A stretch of 64,000 nt of DNA from Dryococelus australis. Its lineage: Eukaryota > Arthropoda > Insecta > Phasmatodea > Phasmatidae. The stretch lies in NCBI GenBank assembly GCA_029891345.1, contig CM057009.1, forward strand, positions 303,863,166 through 303,927,165. Reading direction: 5' to 3'. Shown one piece after another: positions 31,880 through 45,054 of the stretch. The translations under genes and the position numbers were made by a program. How positions within the stretch are numbered: position 1 is the stretch's first letter; the number at the start of each line of letters is the position of its first letter. Under the pieces are notes generated by a model. It was not told where the DNA came from. It made no database searches and saw only the letters and a program-made list of their open reading frames with translations.

Positions 31880-34800
31880 GTTTGGGTTTGGCATTGCAGT
31901 CACAGCGAATTATATGAAATTATTTCTAAAATAAACGTAACTTTTCATGCTTTCATTCGTGATAGTATATACTTTTGCTCTACTTAAATTATTTTCAAAC
32001 AATATTCAGCTCTGTCTTCAAAAAACCTTACTCCTGAGCTTTCCGAACAAGCGCGTGGTCGCCAAACTAACGTTATCTTTTGGCGATAACGTTCTTGTTC
32101 GTTCTGCCCTACCTCGGCGAGCAAGAATGTAAATATCTGTTCTTGAAGAACAGAAAGCACAGTTCTAATCTTACTCGAAAGACCCAAAAAAATTTCTTTA
32201 TGTGGCTTTATTGGTAAAGAGCATAGAAAAAGCACTAAAAGAGAAGTAGCTGTAATAGCATCCCACACGAACGCCTCGTGAACTACTTTTCAAGAACAGC
32301 TGGAAAAAATTGGAAGAAGCGTTGCGAAGGGTACTGAACAGTCAAATTACAGCTAGTGGTAATACAGTATTAGCTAACATGTCGTTTTTGTATTACGGAC
32401 ATACTTTTTAACAATTTTCGTATTGACTAGTAAAAAAAAGCCACTAGCATTAGATTTACTGTAGCGCACAGAGTATGTACCCTATTTCTTGTTAATAGAT
32501 CCTGATTGCTGGCCGAAATTATCTCCTTCAATTATTCGGAATATTTTGACGTTCAGAAAGGATAAACCCACTAAAATTCTAGATACTTGGTGGAGAAGTG
32601 TAATGTGACATTTTAACGGGTATTAAAGTTTCCATTCCAGTCCTGTAGAATAGGAGCCAGGGATAGTTAAGTTTGCACAGTCGGCATTTCAGCCATTAAT
32701 TTCCGGACAGCCTGATATTTACATCTTGCTGGCTCACTGCAAATTCTGGGTCCACATTGTTAAAAAATCAAATAGCTATATTCTGTAATAGTATATTACT
32801 TTCGGTTCCCAAAATTTATGTTGGCTTGTATTATTGCTCACATCATAATTACTTAATCACCAGTTTCGAAATCAAATGGAGCCATACAATTTGGATGGGA
32901 CATGCACTCAAGAAATCTTTGGTTCTTTGTTTCGTCCAGACAGGAACACCCATTTATACATTTCGCCTAAAGAAGAAAATGTCTAATGCAAAGGCGGTCA
33001 TCGACAGGAAGTGCATTATAAGTATTTGTACTCTTGTGAATGGGGGCCATACAGTGGCCGTGTAAATCAACAATATGCGGCTCGAGGAAAAACTATCCTG
33101 GGGACTGTGAATCTATCAGTGTGAAAAAAAAAAATATATATATATATGACCATTTTCATATACACAATTTTATAACACAAATGTTATCGTGCCACAGACA
33201 ATGAATATAGGTACATCAGTCAATGCAAAAGTGAACTCACAGTCTTTAAGGCAGTTACTAGTATTGCCTGTGTCGTAGAGAACCATCCAGATGTGGCTAG
33301 ATGTCGATGGACTTACAGCGCCGAATACTCTATGCTAAGAGTCATTGGCACAAATCAATTATTAGGTATATTGTCTTAGTTGCAGACAATGTGATCCATG
33401 GAGGTACGAATACCATAGCATTTCCTTCTTGGATGACTCATGTTTTACTGTAGTGTGCTGCACGATGCTGGATGCACGATGACAGGCAATCTCAAAAGCT
33501 GGCCTAACCATAATTTTTGTGGATATTTTGTGGGAAATGTTATGTCATATAGGCATATTTTGTGTAAAGATAATTGGGACCCTAAACCTTAAGTTATGGA
33601 GTAGACTGGCATTATAATCTCCCTAGAATTATAATCTGTGTGGTATTTGTGCAGGGTTCACTGAAAGCCTGGTGATATGTCCATCAGGTTATCCAGGCCC
33701 ATTTCTGGCCAGTTCTCCAGTATTAGCTGAAGTGGTACTCTGCAACACAGCAGTGCTTGGCTGCATATTACAGCAAAGGTTTAAAAGTAGTTAAAAGATA
33801 CCTACAGCCTACCATGGCCTATGATTGAACATTTGAGAACACGTAGGATCATCTGGAATGGTGTCTGCTTTTGCGTTCAAGACTTGCGATAACACTTATA
33901 GAACTATGCGCAATAGGAGCAAAATGTAAGAATGTGCCTCAGTACTAAATACAGCACCTGTATGGCGCAAAGCATCATTAAGTCACTGCCTGCTGAATGC
34001 TGGATGGAACCATACCACCTACTGAGCCCTGTAAGACCCACCAAGTATAATTTCATTAAACCCCCTTAAAAATGTTTGTGATTTGCATTAAAACCATCTA
34101 GTGATTGGGTTTTCTTCTGTAGAAGTGTGTTAAAACATTTTTTTGTCTTATTCAAGGCAATAAACTAAATTTTATTGCGAAAAAAAAAACTAAAAGCACA
34201 TTATTAAATTATGTAGACAAAAACCTATCATTGAAGTTTCATCAATAAAATCTTCTGAACTACTGAATTCGGTAAATTCAACCATGATACAGTGTGGATC
34301 TTACGGACTCTCTACAAGGGCATTTCATAGTTCAGTAATTTGGATATAATTTTTTTATTTGTAAAATCATTGAGCATTAAGCCCCCTAATGAGAAGTAAT
34401 TTTAGTAGTTATATATTTATCAAATATTTATAACTGCTATTTCATTTGGAAATTTATTTCCTATGTCTAGTCTATATAGTATAAGGGATATAATAAAGAA
34501 CACACAGACTAACTCGCTGACATCCATGGTTGGCAGATGGTACAAGGAATCTTGGTTTGAATTCCGGATAAAACCTGGATGTGTGCCATTTTCAGTTGTA
34601 AGTTTAGTTTTAATTTATTCTACAAATTGTCCCAGATTAGCCTGCATCCGTGAATCGGGGGAATTTTTAAGCATTAATAGCATACATTAAAATATATTAC
34701 TACAATTTTCTTGAAATGATAAGAGGCAATAAAATAAGCAAAATTTGAGTGTGTAACTTATATTGAAATGTTCTGAAAGTTTACTCAACATTGTGACTTA
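30460..34800. other. Mostly unannotatable sequence, with a CA/TA microsatellite
   Basis: (CA)n then (TA)n is at 31812-31878, and a short (TA)n at 33132-33148. The open frame of 102 codons at 32757-33065 has no family I know. The 33.2-34.1 kb stretch has more even base composition and may be an old transposon, but no domain could be read. Confidence 0.45.
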
Positions 34801-34821
34801 AAACGTCTTTTTTTTTTCTAG

Positions 34822-34964
34822 GATGGTTACATCACAGCCACAAATTCAGCCAATAGTTCAATTCGTGATTGTAACACCATGTCAACAGGAGCAATTTTGT
34901 TGGCAGATATTTTGCCAGGATTAACGGTGAAGATACTTGCTCCTCTTTTGGTGTGCAGTATTCA
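34822..34964 (+). CDS. CLN3: CLN3 (battenin) internal exon A
   Basis: A T-rich tract and AG (34820-34821) precede the exon, and GTGAGT (34965-34970) follows it. It has 143 bases: 47 codons and two left-over bases. The protein reads NTMSTGAILLADILPGLTVK then ILAPLLV, matching the conserved battenin stretch around 'C(N)-VSTAAVLLADILP-L-IKLLAP'. CLN3 is a multi-pass membrane protein of lysosomes and endosomes, lost in Batten disease; its proposed role includes export of glycerophosphodiesters from lysosomes. The segment covers a luminal loop and the start of a transmembrane helix. No earlier exon was found in the window. Confidence 0.85.
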
Positions 34965-35549
34965 GTGAGTCTCTTCACACATACTTTATTTTTAACTTTA
35001 AATACAGCCGACATCATAGACATAAATGTCTATTCTTAAAATATGGGTTGACTGAAGTGTATTCATGAAAGATAGTGTGCATTCTTAGTTGGTATAAAAA
35101 TGTGACAGGTGATGAAAACTCGATTTTCGGATTAACTCCACTCTCAAATTGCCCTATCAATGAAAGATCAACAAAAATATTACATACCTTATCTAGTTAC
35201 TTTTATGGTTCGCTGGCGAAGTCTTTGATTCACTATCAGAAACGTTTGATTTTGGATAAAATTACTCTAGTAAAATGTGTAATGTAAATCTATAATATCC
35301 AACCATTAGTCCCTAGAATCTCATATCACCGTGATCTGATATTTCAATTTAGTTAACGCGAAACTTCATCACATGAAGGTTTATTAATTCATGTATGATT
35401 TCTAGACTTTTTCCATATTTCTGCCAGGTTAATTTTGTTGTACAAAATAATATGGAAATATAGCATGCATTGTTTTTATGTGTAATGGATAGCAATTGGA
35501 GACAGTGTGTTGCAATCCTGGGCGCATTATATGTTTGTAAGTGTGAATT

Positions 35550-35900
35550 CTGTATGTTAGTTCGATGTTAGTCAAGCTTACTTACCATCGAGACCCTTTG
35601 TTGTGCTCTCACAAGAGCAGTATCCCCGGAGGAGCTCTGTACCGAGGAAAATAACATTAGAAGTGACCTACAGCAGCAGCATCTCTTCGGTGTTTGGGAA
35701 AGCACCCGCTCGGACCAAAACCGTGCGAGTCAGCTGATTGCCCCACATTGATCCCAACACGTAGGCGAAACCTGAATAGCCCTATGGTTTGTATCCCAAC
35801 CGACCAGCCTCTGTGCTCCAACGCAATACTATGCCGCGGTATGCCGTAAGGGCAGAGCACAAATGAAGGCATCTCCATGCATCGTAGCGCCCCTGATCAG
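35550..35900. repeat. GC-richer intronic segment of unknown origin
   Basis: The base composition differs from the AT-rich surroundings. No coding similarity or internal repetition was recognised. It may be a SINE or other insertion. Confidence 0.3.
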
Positions 35901-35989
35901 GCCACCTACGATGAGCCGATGACATTTGTTACACGAATAATACATGATAGTCTATTTGTGCACAGGCATCAGTATTCAGGATTCGCCTG

Positions 35990-37060
35990 CCAACTCGGTT
36001 GACGTCACAAGCGGAAGTCGTGGCCGGTGGCCTGGGGCGACATGTTATCAACAAAATAACATTTTAAACTCCAAAAACGCTCTAGAAATAAATTATCTGT
36101 TACAAAAATCACATTTTCACGAAAAATGGTCACATAAATGTAAAAATGTCCCGCTATAGTCCTCAAATGAGAAAAACGGTTTGAGGTTCCTCGACGCAAA
36201 CATCCTCAGAGGAGCAAGTGTATTCGATGCTCCTAGCAGCATGAACCACTTAGTCCTCAGGGCAGTAAAAGCGGATTCGAAGCTCCGAGCTAGGTCCAAT
36301 CAATATCCTGTAACCCTCCTCACCTACCACCACCTTACCGCACCCATTAACCCACACACCCTACCAATCCCACCACTCCATTCCAAAAATTACGAAAATT
36401 GAGGAATAATTACATTGATCACACTACGATTACCATGTGGTATGCAGACGACTTTAATGTTGACTCCAATTGCCTTGAACTCGAAGGATAGAGAAACATT
36501 TTGTTTGCCAGATCGAAAGAAACCAGTACAAATCTAGGAACACATTACGTCTCTAACTCCAAAACCCATGTTGGATTTTGGTGACCTTGGCGTTAATCCA
36601 AATGACCTATGACTCGAAAAATTGGGAAAAAGTTTGTAAAAATTGAAAGAAATTCGTAAAAATTGAGGAACATATTATGTCACTGATTCCATCCCCCCCC
36701 CCCCCTTCTTTTCCACCAATTGTTTGATGTTGGTGAGTTTGGAACTAACCCCAATTACCTTAAACTAATTTTTTTAAATAAAAAATCGCACCCATCTCGT
36801 AAAAATTACTATGGTGCCAGTGTTGGATACTGGTGACATTAACGCCAATGACCTTAAACTCGAAAATCGTGAAAAATTGTAAAAATGAAAAGAAACTCGT
36901 AAAAATTGAGGGATATATTATGTTAATAACTCCGAACCCCTATGTTGGGTATTGGTGATCTTGGCATTAACCCCAATGACCTTAAACTGGAAAATCGAAA
37001 ATAATCTTAAAAATATAAACAAATTGACTTTAAATATATTTTTCAAACAAAAAAAAGTAC
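35990..37060. repeat. Intronic repeat element, copy 1
   Basis: A head region (36000-36300, with 'TGAGGTTCCTCGACG' and 'TTAGTCCTCAGGGCAGTAAAAGC') is followed by a C/A-rich stretch (36310-36370). After that come about four units of 110-150 bp with GTTGG(A/G)T(A/T)TTGGTGAC and CCTTAAACTCGAAAA. The same head and unit types recur at 43.38-44.58 kb. Confidence 0.6.
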
Positions 37061-37924
37061 TGTTTAAAATCTTTCAGAGTAAAAAAATGCGTATTATTAT
37101 GCATTACGTATATTCCTAATTATTCTGTAAGTCAACAAGTGTAATATATAATTAAGTTTAGAGTTTGATTCAGTATCTCGTAATTATACTGCATGTACGT
37201 TATCACAATAAAATCATAATCTATATCAAATGGTGTGAACGAGACATGAAGGACAAAATATATAATATAAATTTTTAAAAGTAAAAGCTCGGTAATATTG
37301 TGTATACGCTTACTGCTTATTGTTTTGTACACTGAGAAAGAAATTTGCTTCCACAATAGCTCCGGTTAATATAGTAGTTTAAACAAAATAGTTTGAAATC
37401 ATAGTATGTCTTTGTAACAAAAAGTTGTCAATTCAGATGTATGTTTTTCAGGCTGTAAATATTCAGGTTGGTTTTACGTCGCATTTTACTCAGGTGAAAA
37501 TATATTTTACTATAGCAGTGATAATTTCCTTAGTAACTATTAAAAATGGTTTTGTTGGTTCAATCAAAACCTTTTATCGGTGTTCACATGTCTCATAGCA
37601 ATTTAGGGATTTATTATTTATGTTTAATATGCAAAAAAGCTTAGCCTAATTTACTCATAGTATTTCTGTATTCTTGTGTGAGTAACATTTTGTTGTCAAA
37701 TGTAAAAACAGTTTATACATTATTTTGAATTAATTTAATTTAATTTTTTTTAGACGGTCTTCATTTGCTTCAAATAATAATAATAATAAATGTTTAGTAG
37801 TTCGATAAATTCCGGTATCACTTTTAGGTTACAAGTAACAGTTACTGTGATTATCGTTAAAGGCTGGAATAGTGGGTTTTAGAACTGGAAAGGTCCTGTT
37901 ATTCGGAGTAAAGAACAAGAACTG

Positions 37925-39620
37925 CACCACATGTGCTCATGCTGTAACGAAATGCAAAACTCCATCGTCGCATGCATGCCAAAAAAATGGGGTGAAAATC
38001 AATGCTCATCAGGTTTGGAAGCAGCATTGATTGTCGAAGGATTTTGCCAGAGTGAAGAAATGTACGGAATAAAATATGCTGAACTAACTGCTGATGGGGA
38101 CAGAAATGTATATTAAAAAATTTCGAACGCGCCCATACAAAAATATTACCGTAGAAAAAATTTAATGTAAAAATCGTCTTCTACATAATTTCTGTAATAA
38201 GTTGTAGGATATTTCAACTACAAGTAACAAACTGAAGAACGACATTGTCATTAGAAAAAGCCGGGTGATAATGTTCTTACATTCAGGAGAGCTGTTTTTA
38301 AAGCTATACAACACAGGCAGAAAAAAGAACGACCACTCCACTAAAAAATTTAAGGATAAGAGAAAGGTATATTAAATTCCACAAACCACATATTTTGAGA
38401 GAATTCAGTTTGCACGGAGAGAGGTCACTTCTGAAAATCGAATGGAAGCGATCACAATATTTACCAGAACTTATTGAAAGTGGTGTGCACGATAAGATCT
38501 CTGGTGTAGTAAAACAAATAAGTAATCATAGCAGAAGTCTGATACACAAAATTACCAACAACCCTGTAGAACATTTACAATTCAGCTGTTGGTAAATTTA
38601 TCGGTGGCAAAATAATTTACCTTTCCACTAAACGACCCTATGCCGGGGCATGACATTGTATAAATTACCAAAATTATGTATATAACAAGAGCCCAGGAAA
38701 AATTTTGCGGAAGTATGTAATACAGGAGCAAAATAAAAATCGAAGCCAGCAAAATTAAACAAAGGCACAAACGTATCGTAAGCCTTTATTTAGACTTACA
38801 CTTCCCGATAAATATTATGGCATCAATCCTGAAAAACCAGATATGGGCCCAGAGAATGCAAAGAATTCATCGATTCATTACAAATAAGTGAAACGGAATG
38901 GAAAAGAGTTGAAAGGTTAAATATAATGCAAAGAGAAAACGGCGAGTGGAGAGGAAGAACATAAAAAATACTTACAGCATAGCATTTTGGTAGAATCTGC
39001 AACATGAATCCATACACTAGATGTGATTCAACAGTTGAAAGTATATTGTACAGCAGAACTGACCCCAAAGTAATGAAATATGGAAGGGAAAACGAACAGT
39101 TTGCAAAATAAGTGAAGGAGAAAGAACTTAAAAATAAAGATTTCGGATTGTGGACTGTTTATTGATCCTGAGACCCCTCCTTGGGTGCCACACCTGATGG
39201 ACGTGTTGGTAAAGATGGAATTGTGGAAATTATATTCCCGTCTTATACTCCACATATGGCACTTATAGAGGCAATTGTGAAAAAATAAAATATCTGTCTG
39301 AAATATTGACAAAGCAGGAAGTTTTGAAAATGAAAACTAATCGTAATTTTCACATGCAAGTTCTGAAACAGTTGGTTACACTCCACTCGACGTAAATATT
39401 GCTTATTCTGCCTATGGACACCACAAGGTATGAGGATTGAAATAATAGCGAGAAATAACAACTTCTGAAAAACCGAAATGAATCCAAAATTGAAAAAGTT
39501 TTACCTAAACTGCCTTCTTCCAGAGTTAATTGATCCACGACACACAAGGTCAATGCCAATAAGAAATCCTGTTTATGTACCAGAAGAACAGATGAGAAAG
39601 TAAACAAGGAAGTAAATTCC
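37925..39620 (+). pseudogene. Mutator-like transposase plus YqaJ-type recombinase gene, heavily broken
   Basis: The first part reads CSCCNEMQNSIVACMPKKWG, LEAALIVEGFCQSEEMYGIK and ADGDRNVY. After a stop, in the next frame, come RPYKNITVEKI, a stop, and CKNRLLHNFCNKL. This is the pattern of Mutator-like transposase domains of insect elements. After 38.39 kb the YqaJ (lambda-exonuclease-type) region follows in shifting frames: LGATPDGRVGKDGIVEIIF at 39181-39237, and near the end KKFYLNCLLPELIDPRHTRS. YqaJ nucleases need Asp ... Glu-X-Lys. Asp and Glu are present, but the Lys position is Ile. Many stops and shifts. It lies in sense orientation in the CLN3 intron. Confidence 0.6.
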
Positions 39621-40514
39621 AAAAAGCTTAATTTTTAGCAGCAGATGTTATTGTTGCTGCCTCCCTTTTCAAAATGTTTCTGTGAAAAAATGTAATAATG
39701 TTTGGTAAATGGTCGTTTGTTTCCAGTACAAAAAATTTATATGAAAAATGTGTTATTTTTAAGAAGGGAAAAAAATCTCCAATCTTTGGAATTAAGTATA
39801 ATGTTTAACTATAAGTATTCTTATAACTCGTATTACTTATTTTACTTGTTAAGAAATATATTGTCATGTATAGAAATTAAAAGAAAAATTATTCTCCAGA
39901 CAATGTAAATAGAATGTTAACTTCAGTAAGTATGTTTTATGTGTAATTTGGAAATATGCATCTCGTAGTAATAGTTTACCTTAGATTGTTTTCCAAGCAG
40001 TATATGCAATTTATGTTCAACAGTGTTTCTCAACAGGCACCAAAAATATGGCCCGTAAAGAATGTCAGTCTCGTATAGCTGAATTGTTAAACAACTTGCT
40101 AGAATCTATCATTCAGATTTGGTATAAATTACTAAACGATTTAACTCACATTTTACTGTTTGATTTGTGACAAACGCTACGTTGTTTAAAAGTGGGTGTT
40201 AGATAGCGAAATAATTACTTTTTGTTTTGAATATATTTAAATTTATAAAAAATTGTGGACTCTAGCTCAGTATACAAAAACACGATCGGCGTGGCCCTTA
40301 ATGAGTGGAAATTGAGAACCATTTAATACAGTTTGTTGTATCACGGGAATAAACTGTAGAAAGGGAAGGTGTCCCTGTCAAGGCGAGTTCATTCTGATGT
40401 AAGCTCGCCGTTCGAAACACGAGAACTTGCTGCGCGCGCCACCACTGATATGGCGAATGTCGTAAGGCGCCGGCCCTGCCGCCTCACAGCTAGTCAGCGG
40501 TGCAAAAAGATCTT

Positions 40515-41127
40515 AAGGTTGAAGTAAAACAACTGCCTATGGAGTACTGCACCCGACTATACAATGTCAAGAACTCATACAAAAATAGTACAGACACCAT
40601 AACAATTGTCAGAAAAGTGCGATTAGGCTGAATATGAAGGAAGAATGTATACATTTAGCAACATTATAAGCCATTTTACAAAAAATATCCTTTCTATTAA
40701 AAAAAAAATCGATGAAAATAGCCCGTAAACAAAATTTAAACGCATTTCCATTCTGGATTCTTCAGAAAGCAGAATGTGCAAGAAAATCTTCGTTGTGGAA
40801 TATCGTCGTAATATTTACTGTGATTGTGTGTAGGAAAATTGTAATAACATATTTGTATGTGCATCCATTCGCCACAAATATTTATGGCTGAAACGGAGGT
40901 AAATAAAGTTAATTATATGATACATTACTACTATTATTTTATTACACATGATTAAGATAAATATTATGACGATCTTTCTTGATGAAGATTTTCTTTCAAA
41001 TTCGGTTTTCCGAAGCATCCAAAATGGAAATGCTCTAAATTTCTTTTTATAAATACTGGCCATTTTAATAGATTATTTTTTACATTTAAAAAGTATATTT
41101 CAGTAAAATATTTTATACTGTTTCAAA

Positions 41128-41214
<87 letters not shown>

Positions 41215-41390
41215 GTGTGTGTATGTGTGTTTGTGAGTGTGTGTGTGTATTATTTTTTCATATACAGCATAAATCGCACTTTTCTGACAATTGTTATGGT
41301 GTCTGTACCATTTTTTTTTAAATAAGTTCTTTATATTGTATAGTCGGGTGCAGTGCTCCATGGGCAGTTGCTTTACTTCAAACTTAACCG
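40515..41390. mobile_element. Fold-back (inverted repeat) element next to a CLN3 exon
   Basis: 40515-40810 and 40975-41390 are reverse complements with moderate divergence. Matches include ACTGCACCCGACTATACAAT (plus, 40546) with ATTGTATAGTCGGGTGCAGT (41335), ACAGACACCATAACAATTGT in both arms, and GCATTTCCATTCTGGAT with ATCCAAAATGGAAATGC. The right arm has gained a (TA)n tract (41130-41212). The unit ends 180 bases before the next exon. Confidence 0.7.
41130..41260. repeat. (TA)n and (TG)n microsatellite
   Basis: About 80 bases of TA are followed by TG-rich sequence. The Ile-Tyr-rich frame here is not a gene. Confidence 0.9.
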
Positions 41391-41569
41391 TCACGATACA
41401 ACTACATCCATTTTTGGCGTCCAGCACGGCAGAAAGAAGTGACTCCAACGGACTGTTTAAGTTGCTTCATTACCCAACCTGTCTTCTTTGGCTTTCTTCC
41501 TGCTGAGTCGTCACTATGTGCATGTAGCGAGGGAAATCTCACTGGTCGTATTTGTTTCCTGTTGTGCAG

Positions 41570-41728
41570 TTTGCGGGTGGCAGTGGCTGTGGTTTTTTCT
41601 GCGGTCGGGTTCTTGCTGGTAGCCTTCTCCGCTACTGAGTGGGTCGCCGTGGCAGGTGTTGCCTGCACCTCCTTCAGCTCTGGCCTGGGCGAAACCAGCT
41701 TCCTGGCATACGCCACCTTCTTCGACAG
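41570..41728 (+). CDS. CLN3: CLN3 (battenin) internal exon B
   Basis: TTTGTTTCCTGTTGTGCAG ends at 41569 and GTTTGT follows 41728. The 159 bases are one base, 52 codons and two bases, so they join exon A (two bases over) and exon C (one base needed) in frame. The product reads RVAVAVVFSAVGFLLVAF, then FSSGLGETSFLAYATFFD. This matches the battenin helix followed by 'SSGLGE-TFL-L-AFY', one of the most conserved blocks of the family. It is hydrophobic, with a membrane helix at the start. There are no stops or odd residues, and the codons look GC-richer than the flanks, as expected for a live exon. Confidence 0.9.
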
Positions 41729-43379
41729 GTTTGTTTAAATATTATCTGGAGAATCATAATTCTACGCAGAAATGCCTTCAGACTTCGAAGGAAGTGTGAA
41801 TATTCTGATAGTTACTAACAGATGATTGAGTCATTCCCTTCGTAGATTTGAAAAACCCTGCGTGTTGATTTTAGTGCTTCGAATCAACAATTTTATAATA
41901 TTTTTGTCAGCTTTCAGAAACATTAAAATGAATATACATCACTTGTTATATCACATTATTATCACAATTTCCTACATGTCTACAGATATAATACTTTAAA
42001 TGAACTATGTTTTATACGAAATTGCAATTCTGTGCACGTGCACAGGGTACAAAATTTTATTAATGATAAGGAATATATGAAGTAATACACAAGGTGAGAT
42101 GGTTTTTAATCGATTTCCATTCATAGACAGAGTAATGAAATATTTTGACTGATTGCAGCATATTTTATTTTAAAATGTTGTCACTAAAATAGTAACATTT
42201 AATGTTACGTATACTTTGAACAGTCCCTTCAAATTTTCATATAATTGTACATAACCTTGCGATTCCTATCAGTGAAGTATTGCCGTCAGTTTTTGCATTA
42301 TAATACAAATGTATTGTGAGGCTGTGTGTAATGGATGGAAGGAAAATATTTAGCTGAGCTGCTTGTAGAAACAAAGCGGAAGGAAAGTAAAAGAAATAAG
42401 ATGACATTATCAAAAATGTATTTTAGTTTGAGATTTTCTTACTTTATAAAAAGCTACCGGTTGCACTGGACCAAGTCATGAGAGCACTAGTTCCTGCTGT
42501 CATCATTTTTCCAACTCGGATAAAAGAATTGAAAAGTACGATTAATGCTGACGAATATAGCGGGTCTGCTTATGCTGTGGCATCCAAAACCACGCCAATG
42601 TCTTTATCAAATCCCTCTATTGCATTAAATTAATATGAGAGAATTTAAACATTTTTGCAAGTAGTAATAGATTGTTTTTTTGAAATTGTGAACAAAACTT
42701 TTGACACTTTAGCTAAAAATGTAATAAAAAGGCGACGGGAAAGTTTCCCGTACGCTATATTTTTATCTGGATGGCAAAAAAAAGGCCCTGTGTTAGCGCT
42801 ATGGTGAATTGTAAAGAGAGTATATTAAGTTAATTCTGCTACTCAGAACTCGCGGTATTGCGCACCTTGGAGACTGTTTGGGGAAGCTTCTGTTTTCGCC
42901 TGAAAAACAGTGTTTAATGATTGGAGCCACACTGTGTACAAAAATATTGTGTGGTTAAGTTTAAGGAACGTGCAATAATCTCTCCAGGATTGACCAATAG
43001 AGAGATACTCAGTACGAAGAAGAGATCAATTACTGGAGAAATACAATACACATGTAATCTCTACTAAAAATTAAATATGCTCACGACGATTGCCATAAAA
43101 GGAAATAATAAAATGTTTGGTTCATACTGTGATGGGAATCTTATGATGTGAGTGGAAATTATCGCTGAATGTGGTCATTTATCTCTGAAAACATCTCGGT
43201 ATGATATTCCAGGGAGTGGTATGACTTCATACTTTTCCTTCTCAGTTTACGAGGAACGTTTAAGACTCGTAGTTAACACAGTCCCGTCTAAGGTTGTTAA
43301 ACAAGTGCAGTCTTAAAAATATTTTCCACTTTTTTTATTCATCTCCGGATGTAGTAGGGTTATGTTGATGGTAGGATAT

Positions 43380-44580
43380 GTATCATGTATCAGGAGTTAG
43401 GAACCAACCACTTTGTTGTATTTTGTTAAAACTGGGGCGTCCTCCATGGCCTGGAACGATCATATTATCGATCAAATGTCGTTTTTTACTCCAAAAACCA
43501 TTTCCGAGTCTGTAGATTTTAATCGCACATTTCGTTAAAAAAATTTTAAGATTAAAAGAATTTGACATAGTTCTGAAACTAGCAAAGCAGATTTGAGGCT
43601 CCTTGATGTGAGAACCATATAGTCCTTAAAGTGGCATGATAGACTAAAGGCTCTGAGCCAGGCCCAGTAGGTCAGGGGTCTCAGCGCTCCTGTTTGTTTA
43701 CATTACTGACACCAAAATCTGTGCTACATGTGGAATACCTTGACTTTTATCTCAAAAGAACTGAACTCTAGAAATAGAGGAAAATCACCAAAAATCGAAA
43801 CACACATAAAAAATCGAGGTAACACTTAGGTACATTTCTGACCCCAACAGTAATATTGGATGTGGAAACCACTGACATTGGCTCGAATGACCTTGAACAA
43901 GAAAAATTTGAGAAATATGAAAAAAAATCCTTGTAAAAATCGTTGGAAATATTACGATACTGACTACAACCATCGTATGTGATGTGGGTGACCTTGACCT
44001 TGAGCCAGTGACCTTAAACTCAAAAATTGAGAAAAACCAAGAAAATAATTGTATTACTGATCCCAACTCCAATATTGAATGTGACATTGACATTGAAGCC
44101 AAAAAACCTCTAACACGACAAATTTAGAAAATTCTTAAAAAAGATAATAATTTTAAAAATACACGAAAAAACACACATTACAGACCTCATATACCATGTT
44201 GGATTTGGGTGATCATAGAGGTCTGACTCTCATAAATATGGTGAAACACAGCCAATTCATGTTACAAATAGCAGCAAGCTTCTGATTAGTCGATGCCCCT
44301 CGACCCCATTCCCAATTTTGTCGACATCCATCCAAAGTGAATATTTGGTTCTATGTAACACACATCCCCTGATCAACCCCCACCGCCATCATATCAACCG
44401 ACGCTTCACCCCCTCACAAATTATTTGCCATAGCTCGCCCAATCACCATCCGACCACACTACCAAACTACCACATAACTCACAACCCACTCACCATTTAC
44501 TCGCCATAGCCTCACTCCCCTCTTCATCTGTCCTCGCCACCAACTGAGTCTTCTCTCTCTCACCCCCTCACCCGCACTCT
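43380..44580. repeat. Intronic repeat element, copy 2
   Basis: This is a second, rearranged copy of the 36.0-37.1 kb element. The head (43440-43680, with 'TGAGGCTCCTTGATGTG' and 'ATAGTCCTTAAAGTGGC') precedes units with GGTGACCTTGACCTTGAGCC and 'AACTCAAAAATTGAGAAAA' (43720-44230), then a C-rich stretch (44280-44580). It directly abuts the 5' side of the provirus remnant. Confidence 0.55.
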
Positions 44581-44699
44581 TAATTGGCTGTTGGTCATGC
44601 GACATTATATCATCTCCTGAACTTCATATATATCATTGTGGTAATTTGTACTGTGTACCGACTCTTTCATTACAGTATGCATGTAAAAATCAAATCAAA

Positions 44700-45054
44700 A
44701 AATTTTTTGTGGATAATCTACTACCTTGTACAGTTTAACCAAATGTGTATTCATTTCCAGAATTATAGATATTCTGACCAAATATGGGAAAATCAGACTT
44801 GCTGCGACATGCAATATAAAAAAGATTTCAAAAAGAAATATTCGGAAGCGAAACACAAATCTGAGGTTTACCAAATTGATGCCAAAACTAATTCAGACCC
44901 ACCCGAAGAACCTAATGATAATAAGAAAAGCCTCGAGGACTCTGACGCACTGTCACATTTCGAGGAGAAAAGAAAACCACCAATGTGTCATTTTGGTGGT
45001 AAAGTAGATCATATTGCACCCAGGAGCTTCTTTCGAAAAAAACTAATCCAGTGA
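44700..45054 (+). pseudogene. Gag C-terminal part with damaged zinc knuckle
   Basis: An open frame contains a Lys/Glu-rich helix (YKKDFKKKYSEAKHKSEVY), an acidic linker (SDPPEEPNDNKKSLEDSD) and MCHFGGKVDHIAPRS. The last has the layout of a CCHC zinc knuckle (CX2C-X3-GH-X4-C), but the second Cys is Gly, the GH is DH and the last Cys is Ser. Gag forms the particle shell and binds RNA. The N-terminal part of Gag is not recognisable upstream. Confidence 0.55.

Noticed and set aside
32757..33065. 102-codon plus-strand open frame
   Set aside because: No recognisable motif, promoter, splice pattern or repeat context. The length is within chance for this amount of AT-rich DNA.
41113..41448. Ile/Tyr-rich minus-strand ORF
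   Set aside because: It comes from the TA microsatellite in the fold-back repeat.
41402..41716. 104-codon minus-strand ORF opposite CLN3 exon B
   Set aside because: It is a shadow of the exon. The plus strand has splice signals and family-level similarity.
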